From assembly GCA_020632715.1 (NCBI GenBank), contig JACKFA010000004.1, forward strand, positions 434,001 through 498,000: 64,000 bases of DNA, given 5' to 3'. Below the pieces are notes generated by a model. The model was not told where the DNA came from, did not search any database, and saw only the letters and a list, made by a program, of their open reading frames with translations. Positions 1-8,803 of the stretch are shown here, piece by piece. Each line of letters opens with the position of its first letter. Position 1 is the first letter of the stretch. This stretch comes from Deltaproteobacteria bacterium. GTDB taxonomy: Bacteria; Myxococcota_A; UBA9042; PHBI01. The position numbers were made by a program, and so were the translations under genes.

Positions 1-2290
1 TCGGCGCAGGTGGTGCCGTCGCCGGTCCAGCCGTCGTCGCAGGTGCAGGTGTAGGCGCCGTCGTCGTTGTGGCAGGTGGCGTGGGCGTCGCAGTGGTTCA
101 GCTCGGCGCTGTCGCACTCGTTCACGTCCGAGCACGAGGTCCCGTCGCCGCTCCAGCCGTCGTTGCAGGTGCAGGTGTAGGTGCCGTCGGTGTTCGCGCA
201 GGTCGCGTGCGCGTCGCAGCCGTTCAGCTCGGCGCTGTCGCACTCGTTCACGTCCGAGCACGAGGTCCCGTCGCCGCTCCAGCCGTCGTTGCACGTGCAG
301 GTGTAGGTGCCGTCGGTGTTCGCGCAGGTCGCGTGCGCGTCGCAGCCGTTCAGCTCGGCGCTGTCGCACTCGTTCACGTCAGCGCACGACGTCCCGTCGC
401 CGACCCAGCCCGCGGCGCACTCGCAGCGGAACCCGCCGTCCTCGTTCGTGCACGCGGCGTGCGCGTCGCAGTTGTTGAGCTCGGCGTTCGCGCACTCGTC
501 GACGTCCGCGCACGACGTCCCGTCGCCCGTCCAGCCGTCGTTGCAGGTGCAGGAGTAGGCGCCGTCGGTGTTGGCGCAGGTGGCGTGCGCGTCGCAGTTG
601 TTGAGCTCGGCGTTCGCGCACTCGTCGACGTCCGCGCACGTCGTCCCGTCGCCCGACCAGCCGTCGTTGCAGGTGCAGGCAGCGTAGCCGCCGTCGTTGT
701 TCGCGCAGGTCGCGTGCGCGTCGCAGTCGTTGAGCTCGGCGTTCGCGCACTCGTCGACGTCCGCGCACGACGTCCCGTCGCCCGTCCAGCCGTCGTCGCA
801 GGTGCACTGGTAGCCGCCGTCGTTGTTCGCGCAGCTCGCGTGCGCGTCGCAGTCGTTCAGATCGGCGCTCGCGCACTCGTCGACGTCCGCGCACGTCGTC
901 CCGTCGCCCGCTCCAGCCGTCGTTGCAGGTGCACTGGTAGCCGCCGTCGTTGTTCGCGCAGCTCGCGTGCGCGTCGCAGTCGTTCAGATCGGCGCTGGCG
1001 CGCACTCGTCGACGTCCGCGCACGTCGTCCCGTCGCCGCTCCAGCCGTCGTCGCAGGTGCACTGGTAGCCGCCGTCGTTGTTCGCGCAGCTCGCGTGCGC
1101 GTCGCAGTCGTTCAGATCGGCGCTCGCGCACTCGTCGACGTCCGCGCACGTCGTCCCGTCGCCGCTCCAGCCGTCGTCGCAGGTGCACTGGTAGCCGCCG
1201 TCGTTGTTCGCGCAGCTCGCGTGCGCGTCGCAGTCGTTCAGGTCGGCGCTGGCGCACTCGTCGACGTCCGCGCACGACGTCCCGTCGCCGCTCCAGCCGT
1301 CGTCGCAGGTGCACTGGTAGCCGCCGTCGTTGTTCGCGCAGCTCGCGTGCGCGTCGCAGTCGTTCAGGTCGGCGCTGGCGCACTCGTCGACGTCCGCGCA
1401 CGACGTCCCGTCGCCGCTCCAGCCGTCGTCGCAGGTGCACTGGTAGCCGCCGTCGTTGTTCGCGCAGCTCGCGTGCGCGTCGCAGTCGTTCAGATCGGCG
1501 CTGGCGCACTCGTCGACGTCCGCGCACGTCGTCCGTCGCCGCTCCAGCCGTCGTCGCAGGTGCACTGGTAGCCGCCGTCGTTGTTCGCGCAGCTCGCGTG
1601 CGCGTCGCAGTCGTTCAGATCGGCGCTGGCGCACTCGTCGACGTCCGCGCACGACGTCCCGTCGCCGCTCCAGCCGTCGTCGCAGGTGCACTGGTAGCCG
1701 CCGTCGTTGTTCGCGCAGCTCGCGTGCGCGTCGCAGTCGTTCAGGTCGGCGCTGGCGCACTCGTCGACGTCCGCGCACGACGTCCCGTCGCCCGTCCAGC
1801 CGTCGTCGCAGGTGCACTGGTAGCCGCCGTCGTTGTTCGCGCAGCTCGCGTGCGCGTCGCAGTCGTTCAGATCGGCGCTGGCGCACTCGTCGACGTCCGC
1901 GCAGCTGGTCCCGTCGCCCGACCAGCCGTCGTCGCAGGTGCACTGGTAGCCGCCGTCGTTGTTCGCGCAGCTCGCGTGCGCGTCGCAGTCGTTCAGATCG
2001 GCGCTGGCGCACTCGTCGACGTCCGCGCACGTCGTCCCGTCGCCGCTCCAGCCGTCGTCGCAGGTGCACTCATAGCCGCCGTCGTTGTTCTCACAGCTCG
2101 CGTGCGCGTCGCAGTCGTTGAGATCGGCGTCGGCGCACTCGTCGACGTCCGCGCAGCTCGTCCCGTCGCCATCCCAGCCGTCGCCGCAGGTGCAGACATA
2201 GCTCCCGACGGTGTTCTCACACGTCGCGTTCGCGTCGCAGTCGTTCAGCGCGTCGTCCCCGCACTCGTCGACGTCCACGACGAGGGTCGG
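1..2290 (-). repeat. Tandem 126-bp repeat array encoding cbEGF modules
   Basis: About eighteen 126-bp units, one EGF module each, with DVDEC codons near 2263, 2137, 2011, 1885, 1759, 1633, 1507, 1382, 1256, 1130, 1002, 873, 747, 621, 495, 369, 243 and 117. Units between about 750 and 2010 are almost identical; those below 650 and above 2010 are more diverged. This pattern suggests recent expansion of the middle of the array. Confidence 0.9.
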
Positions 2291-5200
2291 CCCGGCCACC
2301 CCCTCGCGCCCGCACGGGTCGCTCGACGACGCCTTCACGAACGTGAGCCCCCCCGCCGGGAGCCCCGTCAGCACCACCTCGTGGTGCGTGGTCGACCCGG
2401 CCAGGTCGCCCGCCGTCCCGGTCAGCGCGTCCTCGCTCGCCCCGTAGCGCACGAACGTCGACGACGCGACGTCCGTCTCCCACACGATGCGCGCGCTCGT
2501 CGCGCTCAGGTAGGTCGCCACGAACCCGCTCACGACCGGCGCCCCGTCGTCCGCCGACGCCGCCGTCCGCTGCACGAGCGGCCCCGCGCTCGCCGAGTTG
2601 AAGCCGCCGTCCGCGCTCGACACGTTGACCGCGTACTCCGTGTCCGCCGCGAGCCCCGTCACGGCCATGCAGCGCGTCGTCACGTAGCCGCTCTGCGACA
2701 GGTTCGCCGTCGCCCCGGACCCCGTGTTCTTCACGCTCAGGTTGCTCGTCGCCGGCTCGCTCGTCTCCCAGCAGACGGCCATCTTCGACTCGGTCACGCA
2801 CTCCGTCCGGAGGCCGCTGATCTCCGGCGGCGTCGTGTCGGCCGCCGCGGGCGTCGTGAACGTGAGCACCCCGGACGCCGTCGGCCCGTTCCCGTCCGGG
2901 TCGGTCGACGCCACGACCACGTCGTAGCTCGTCTCGGGCGAGAGCCCCGTCAGCGCCGCCGAGTGGTCGAGCACGAACGCCCCGCTCGTCACGGTGCGGT
3001 CGCGCGTCGCCCCCGCGAGCCCGAAGGTCGTCACGCTGTCGGCCGGCTCGTTCGTCTTCCACACCACGACGGCCGACGTCGGCGCCAGGAACGTCACCGT
3101 CGGCCCCGAGAGGAACGCGGGCGGATCGATGTCGCCGGGGGTCGGGATCGTCACGAACGTGCCCACGTCGCTCTGCACGCTGTTGTTGCCGCTGTCCTTC
3201 GAGGTCACGCGGAACGCGTACTCCGTCTCCGGGAGGAGCCCGGACAGCGTCACGATGTGGTTCGTCGAGAGCGTCGCGCTCGTGACGGTGAGCGCGGCGC
3301 CCGTCACCTCCGTCCCGACCTCGTAGTCGAGCTTCGCGTCCGTCAGCTCGTTCGTGGCCCACTGGATCGACACCGACGTGTCCGAGTTGTGGATCACGAA
3401 CGGCCCCGCCGTGATCGTCGGCGGGACGATGTCGGGGAGCTGCAGCACCACCTGCTGCTCGAAGTCGCCCGTCACCACCGAGTTGACGGACGCGTTGACG
3501 TAGCCGCTGCCGGACGGTGGGGTGAACTGGAAGCTCGTGTCGCCGAGCAGGACGCTCAGCGTGTAGTGGCCGTCCGAGTCCGAGCTCCGGCTGTCGTAGG
3601 CGTTGCAGTAGCCATCGGTAAGCTCCGCGTACGAGCTCGTGTCGACGTTGACACCCGCGATCGGGATCGCCGTCGAGCTCGACACGGTGCCATCGACGCG
3701 AGCGGACGGAATGTCGAGGACCACGGTCAGCGGGCCGTCGACGACGACGTCGAATTGCCGGCACTGCATGTAGCTCGGCAGTCCTGAACCGGCCTCGCCG
3801 TAGAACTCCACGTTGATCCGGTACGACCCCGGCGTCGCGGACACGTTGTACATCCCGTTCTCGTCGGTCGTCGTCGAGAAGTTCTGACCGGAGCGCGACC
3901 AGGAGACGTAGGCGTTCGGGAGCGGTACACCGCCCACCTTGACGCTCCCCACGACCTCGAAGGTCTGGAGCTCCGTCGGGGTGAGATCGGCCACGAACCC
4001 GCCGGAGGCCGGCGCCACGACGGTCACGGAGGCGGCGTCGTACGAGCCGCTGACCGAGGGCGTGCTGACCGAGGTCTCGGCCGCTGCGAGCACGTAGATC
4101 GGCCCGTAGCTGCCGTCTGCGATGGTCGTCCCGTCGGCGTAGCCGTTGCAATAACCGTCGCTCAGCTCGAGGTAGCTGCTGATCGAGACGCTCATGCCCG
4201 GCACGGGCGCGCCGCTCGGCTGCCCCGACACCGTCCCGGTGAGCGCGACCGTCGGCAGCGCGAAGTCGATCGTTGCCCCATCACCGTCGATGACGACGTC
4301 GAAGCGCCGGCACTGGACGTACGACGGGAACGTCGCGCTCGACGCGTAGATCTCGACGTTGACGCGGTAGGTCCCTGGCGTCGGGTTCAGCGTGTAGAAG
4401 CCGTCCTCGTCGGTCGTGACACTGAAGTTCTGACCTGAGCGGGAGTACGAGACGTACACATCGGGGAGCGGCTCACCGTCGTGCCCCGTCACCGTCCCGG
4501 AGACGGTGACGCTGACGAGCTCGTGGGGCTGGAGGTCGACGGTCACGCTCCCGGTCGGCGGCGCGTTCACCGTGGCGGAGGCCGCGTCGAGGGAGCCGCT
4601 CACCGACGGGGTGCTGACCGAGAGCTCGCCGCCACCGAGGAGGTAGATCGGCCCATAGACCCCGGCTGCGTTCGTGGTCCCGTCGCCGTAGCCGTTGCAG
4701 TAGCCATCGGCGAGCTCGCGGTAGGAGTTGGCGCTCACCGACAGCGCCGCGAGCGGGTCACCGCTCTGGTCGCCGGTCACTGTGCCGCCGACCGTGACGA
4801 CGGGTAGCTCCAGGTCGATGACCGCGGCTGCGTTGATGGGCAGGTCGAAGCGCCGGCATTGGACGTACCCAGGGACCGTCGAGCCTTGCTCGCCGTAGAT
4901 CTCGTAGTTGACTCGGTACACGCCGGTGGTCAGGCTGACCGTGTAGCGCCCATCGGCGTCGGTCGCCGCCGATGCGTTGCTCCCGGGCGCCGAGAACGAC
5001 ACGTAGGCATTCGGGACCGGAGCGCCATTGACGGTGACGGTGCCCGTCACCTGCACGGTCTGCGGCCCCGGCAGGAACAGGACTATCTGGTAGGTGAGGT
5101 TCCCGGGGATCTCCTTGTTCTGGACGACCTCCGCGGAGCACCCGCTGCCCGCGGGCGGGGTCACGGCGATGTCGTAGATCCCCACGGGCACGTCGATGCT

Positions 5201-5395
5201 GTAGCTGCCGTCGCTCGCGGTGGTCACGACGCCGGCGGACTGCTGGGTCGCGTCGAGGATGAGCTCGAGCTGGGCGCCGTCCATCCCGGCGCTGCCGCAG
5301 AAGGCCTGACCGCTCAACGTGGCCGCTGAGGCGGCGCCGCCCGCGAGGAGACAGACGAAGAGACTCACGGTCGACACGAGGTGGCGAGCGGACAT
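1..5395 (-). CDS. Giant secreted multidomain protein: CarboxypepD_reg + Fn3 + tandem calcium-binding EGF repeats (3' partial, frameshifted)
   Basis: Starts at 5395 with a signal peptide (MSARHLVSTVSLFVCLLAGG, cleavage near ASA-24). Residues about 25-655 are repeated carboxypeptidase-regulatory-like beta-sandwiches (pattern GxPVPNAYVSxSxxG then TDADGRY). Residues about 655-1040 are four fibronectin-III-like domains (PPTITAGPF, ETEYAFRVTS). From about 1040 come 42-residue EGF modules with the calcium-binding start DVDEC and six Cys (C-x7-C-x5-C-x8-C-x-C-x10-C), ending C-T-C-D-D-G-W. At least 18 modules lie in the window and the C-terminus is outside it. The frame is lost at about 1531 (one base missing), about 997 (two extra) and about 907 (one extra); the EGF frame then stays open to base 1. 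Taken literally, translation stops at 1490. Family knowledge suggests a surface adhesin; the ligand is unknown. The high identity of the repeats makes assembly error likely at the indels. Confidence 0.85.
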
Positions 5396-5544
5396 GGGCT
5401 TCTCGATGGCAGTGGGGCGGCGCGCGCAGAGACCGAGCGCGTCTTCTGCACGCTAGATGGCCCGCGGGCTGCGTTCAAGCGGGATTACATTCACGCGCGC
5501 TCCGCGCGCCTCGCTCGCGCCGCCCCCCGCGGTACGCTCGCGCC

Positions 5545-6324
5545 ATGTCCCACGCCGCCGCCTACGCCCTCGCCCTCCTCGCGGCCCTCCTCTTCGGCGC
5601 CGCCGCGCCCGCCGGGAAGCCCCTCCTCGCCTCGCTCCACCCCGTCCAGCTCGCGGGCCTCCTCTACCTCGGCGCCGCCCTCGGCGTCGCCCCCGTCCTC
5701 ATCGCCCGCCGCCGCCTGCGCCCCGTCTGGCGCGCCGACCGCCCGACGCGACTGCGCCTCGGCGGCGCCATACTCGCGGGCGGCGTCGTCGGCCCCGTCC
5801 TCCTCCTGCTCGGCCTCGATCGCGCAGGCGCCGCCTCGGTCTCCCTGTGGCTCACCGCCACCGCCGCCCTCGCCCCCCTCGACGCCGGCGCCGACGCCGT
5901 CCTCGGCGCCCTCGCCCTCGGCGCGCTCGCATACGGCGCCTCCATCCCCCTCTACATCGCCGCCGCGCAGCACCTCGGCGCCACGCGCGCGCAGCTCGTC
6001 TTCAGCGCCGCCCCCTTCTTCGGCGTGGGCCTCGCCGCCGCCTTCCTCGGCGAGCCGCTCGGCTGGGAGCACGCCGCCGCCGCCGCCCTCGTCGCCGTCG
6101 CGCTGACGGCCCTCGCCCGGGAAGCGCACCGCCACGAGCACCGCCACGACCCGCTCGAGCACGAGCACTGGCACCGCCACGACGACGGCCACCACGACCA
6201 CGTGCACGCCCACCTCCCGGCCTGGGCCGGCCACTCGCACCGCCACGCCCACGGCGCCCTCGTGCACAGCCACCCGCACCTGCCGGACCTGCACCACCGC
6301 CACGACCACGCTCACGACCACTGA
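5545..6324 (+). CDS. DMT/EamA-family transporter with His-rich C-terminal tail (shortened)
   Basis: 259 residues. The N-terminal part (MSHAAAYALALLAALLFGAA, KPLLASLHPVQLAGLLYLG) and the later block PLYIAAAQHLGATRAQ...FSAAPFFGVGLAA match EamA drug/metabolite transporters. The last 70 or so residues are a histidine-rich tail (HRHEHRHD, HDDGHHDHVHAH, HHRHDHAHDH) probably binding Zn, Ni or Co. Inner membrane location. Full-length members have about ten membrane helices; here residues about 97-115 (SVSLWLTATAALAPLD) join helix 4 directly to a region resembling helix 7/8, so roughly 90-100 residues seem absent without a frame change. This could be a natural short form, a degraded gene or an assembly deletion. 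It converges on the photolyase gene, with 9 bp between stop codons. Confidence 0.75.
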   Translation: MSHAAAYALALLAALLFGAAAPAGKPLLASLHPVQLAGLLYLGAALGVAPVLIARRRLRPVWRADRPTRLRLGGAILAGGVVGPVLLLLGLDRAGAASVSLWLTATAALAPLDAGADAVLGALALGALAYGASIPLYIAAAQHLGATRAQLVFSAAPFFGVGLAAAFLGEPLGWEHAAAAALVAVALTALAREAHRHEHRHDPLEHEHWHRHDDGHHDHVHAHLPAWAGHSHRHAHGALVHSHPHLPDLHHRHDHAHDH

Positions 6325-6333
6325 CCGACGTCG

Positions 6334-8001
6334 TCAGCCCGCGTCCTCGTCGATGGCGAAGGCGTAGCCCCCGCTCACGAGCGTGTCGCGGTGGGCCTCG
6401 GCGGCCCGTCGGATGGCGGCGACCTCGGCGTCTCCCCAGCGATCGAGGGTCCCGAAGAGCGCGCGCACGCGCGGGTTCTCGCTCATCCACCCGCGGTTCC
6501 GCGCGAGGAAGTCCCAGTACATCGCGTTGAACGGGCACGCCCCGTCGCCGCTCCGCCGGTCCGGGTCGAAGCGGCAGCGCGCGCACGGCCCCTCGTGCTT
6601 CGCGGCGGCCGGCCCGCGCCCCTTCGCCGACAGCCCCGACTGCCGCTTGATGTACGCCGCCGACGCCACGTAAGGCTTCGTCGTGAAGGCGTCGGTGCCG
6701 AACATGCCCATCCCGACGACGTTCGGGAGCTCCACCCACTCGTAGGCGTCCACGAAGCCCGCCCAGAACCAGTGGCTCACCGCGCGCGGGTCGAGCCCGG
6801 CCAGCGTCGCGTAGTTGCAGATGACCATCAGCCGCTCGATGTGGTGCGTGTAGCCCGTGTCCCGCACGGACGTCAGCGCCTCGCGGAGGCAGCGCATGGG
6901 CGTCTTCTCGGGCTCCCAGAAGAAGTCCGGCAGCGGGCGCCGCGCGTCCAGCCGGTTCGCCTCGCGCAGCCCCGGCATGAGCTGCCAGTACACGCCGCGG
7001 ATGAACTCGCGCCAGCCGATGACCTGCCGGATGAACCCCTCCGCCGACGCGAGCGGCACGCGGCCCGCGCGGTAGGCGTCCTCGGCGGCGCGCGCGAGCT
7101 CGAGCGGGCGCAGGAGCCCCAGGTTCAGCGGCGCCGAGAGCAAGCTGTGGAAGAGGAAGCGGGCGTCGCTGCGGATGGCGTCCTCGTAGCGCCCGAAGTC
7201 GTAGAGCCTGCTCCCGACGAAGTCGTCGAGCCACGACCGCGCCTGCGCCCGCGTCACGGGCCAGCCGAAGGGGCGCGCCGTCCCCCAGCGCCCGACGCGC
7301 TCGACCCAGCGCAGCACCTTCTCGGTGATGGCGTCGGGGGGGGTGAACCAGGGATCTCCGGCGCCGCGACCCCGCGCGCGTGCGCCCGGTTCTCGGCGTC
7401 GAACGACCACTTCCCGCCCTCCGGGCCGCCGTCGTCGGTCAGGAGCAGCCCGAAGCGCTTCCGCATCGTCGGGTAGAACTGGTCCATCCGCAGGTGCGCG
7501 CGGCCGCGCGCCCAGCGCGCGAAGTCGGCGCGCGGGATGAGGAAGTGCCCACCGTCGCCGCCGTCGGCGTGGAGCGTGAGCGGGAGCTCGCCCGCGAGCG
7601 CGCGGAAGCGCCTGTCGAGCGCCCACTCGCGCGGCTCCATCGCGTGGAGCGAGGCTCGGCGCGAGCCACGCCGCCGCCTCGCGGACGCCCGTCGCGTAGT
7701 CGTCGGCGACCACGTGGTGTACGCGGAAGCCGGCCTCCCGCCGCTCGACGACGAAGTGCCGCAGCGCCGAGAGCAGCATCGCGAGCTTCTGCCGGTGGAA
7801 CGGCAGCGCGGCCGGCTTCGCGCGCGTCTCGAGCACGAGCAGGTCGCCGTCGTCGGGGGTCCTCGGGAACGCGGCGAGATCGGGGTCGAGATCCCACGGG
7901 AGCACGACCGTGACGCGGCGATGACGCGGCGCGTCATGCTCCGGGAGGGCTTCGGCGGCGGGTCTCGGGCGAGGGTGGTCGGCGTCGGGCGTGGCTGGCA
8001 T
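6334..8001 (-). CDS. Iron-sulfur cryptochrome/(6-4) photolyase (PhrB/DPRP family), two compensating frameshifts
   Basis: N-terminus VTVVLPWDLDPDLAAFP begins the photolyase alpha/beta domain. The C-terminal FAD-binding part has VIGWREFIRGVYWQ, YTHHIERLMVICNYATL, and the Cys of the [4Fe-4S] cluster typical of PhrB: C in VICNYA, then C-A-R-C, then C in GACPFNAMYWDF. Known family members repair (6-4) photoproducts or act as photoreceptors. The frame changes near 7655 and returns near 7340 in a run of eight G (7336-7343). The 310-bp middle segment reads correctly only in the other frame (LHAMEPREWALDRRFRALAG, MDQFYPTMRKRFGLLL). Start chosen at ATG 8001 (MPATPDADHP). Loss of function or sequencing error are both possible; two offsetting indels with conserved protein on all sides favour error. 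Confidence 0.85.
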   Translation of the reverse strand: MPATPDADHPRPRPAAEALPEHDAPRHRRVTVVLPWDLDPDLAAFPRTPDDGDLLVLETRAKPAALPFHRQKLAMLLSALRHFVVERREAGFRVHHVVADDYATGVREAAAWLAPSLAPRDGAARVGARQALPRARGRAPAHAPRRRRRRWALPHPARRLRALGARPRAPADGPVLPDDAEALRAAPDRRRRPGGREVVVRRREPGARARGRGAGDPWFTPPDAITEKVLRWVERVGRWGTARPFGWPVTRAQARSWLDDFVGSRLYDFGRYEDAIRSDARFLFHSLLSAPLNLGLLRPLELARAAEDAYRAGRVPLASAEGFIRQVIGWREFIRGVYWQLMPGLREANRLDARRPLPDFFWEPEKTPMRCLREALTSVRDTGYTHHIERLMVICNYATLAGLDPRAVSHWFWAGFVDAYEWVELPNVVGMGMFGTDAFTTKPYVASAAYIKRQSGLSAKGRGPAAAKHEGPCARCRFDPDRRSGDGACPFNAMYWDFLARNRGWMSENPRVRALFGTLDRWGDAEVAAIRRAAEAHRDTLVSGGYAFAIDEDAG

Positions 8002-8175
8002 GGCTCGGAGAGGATGCCCTCCTCGCGCCGCGGCGTGCCAGCGGCGGCGTCCACCAGGATTGTCGGGGCCCCTTTGCCGGGTTAGCGTCGATCGGTACCC
8101 GTTCCTCCCACATATCGCCGAGATCCCCGGCGCGCGGCCGCTCGAGCCGCGCGTCCTCTCCGTCGTGAGGTCCCC

Positions 8176-8720
8176 ATGCGAGCTCGCTCTGCGTCGTCTC
8201 TCGTCGCCCTCCTCGTGCTCCTGGTCCCGACGACCCTCGTCGTCACGTCCGCCGGGCGCAGCACCGCCGCCGAGGGGGACGACGTCCCCGCGTTCTCCCC
8301 GGCCACGTGGCACAGGCTGACGACCCTCTGGCAGGGCGACGGCAAATGCCTCGACATCATCAACGACGCGAAGGACAAGTACCCCCAGCTCGCGACGTGC
8401 GGGAACTACAAGGGCCAGGCCTGGAAGCTGACGCCCGATCGCGGCTATTACCGCCTGACCACCAAGTGGCGCGGCGACGACATGTGCCTCGACGTGATCA
8501 ACGACGGCAAGCGCAACGATCGCCTGCAGCTCGCGCCGTGCGGGAACTACGGCGGCCAGTACTGGAAGGTGACGCCGGAGAAGGGCTACTACCGGCTGAC
8601 CACCGAGTGGCGCGGCGACGACATGTGCCTCGACATCATCAACGACGCGAAGGACAAGACCCCCACCTCGCGAAGTGCGGGAACTACAAGGGCCAGCTCT
8701 GGCGCATCGCGCCGCTTTGA
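8176..8720 (+). CDS. Secreted ricin-B-type lectin-repeat protein (single frameshift near the 3' end)
   Basis: Signal peptide at residues 1-31 (SLVALLVLLVPTTLVVTSAG). Three repeats of about 45 residues follow, each with the pattern YYRLTTxWRGDDMCLD, INDxK, LQLAxCGNYxGQxWK. The Q-x-W motif (GQAWKL, GQYWKV, GQLWRI) is the hallmark of ricin-type beta-trefoil units, here one trefoil. The third repeat is cut by a one-base loss in a C run (8660-8664); in the other frame it continues HLAKCGNYKGQLWRIAPL and stops at 8718-8720. Start ATG 8176 follows a GAGG box. A secreted carbohydrate-binding role is inferred from the family; no catalytic domain is attached. Confidence 0.75.
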
Positions 8721-8803
8721 GCGCGGCGCTCGGGCAGCGGGAGCCGAGCAGCGCGAGGGCCCGGACGTGACCTCGGGCGCGGCGCGTGGGAGCATCCGCC
8801 GCC

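Noticed and set aside
1..2290. Regular repeats as a possible CRISPR array
   Set aside because: Units are 126 bp, contiguous and protein-coding (EGF modules); there are no unique spacers.
950..3787. Plus-strand open frame over the EGF/Fn3 gene
   Set aside because: Repeated RSSRRRRCTGSRRRCSRSSR-type low-complexity translation; the minus strand carries clear domains.
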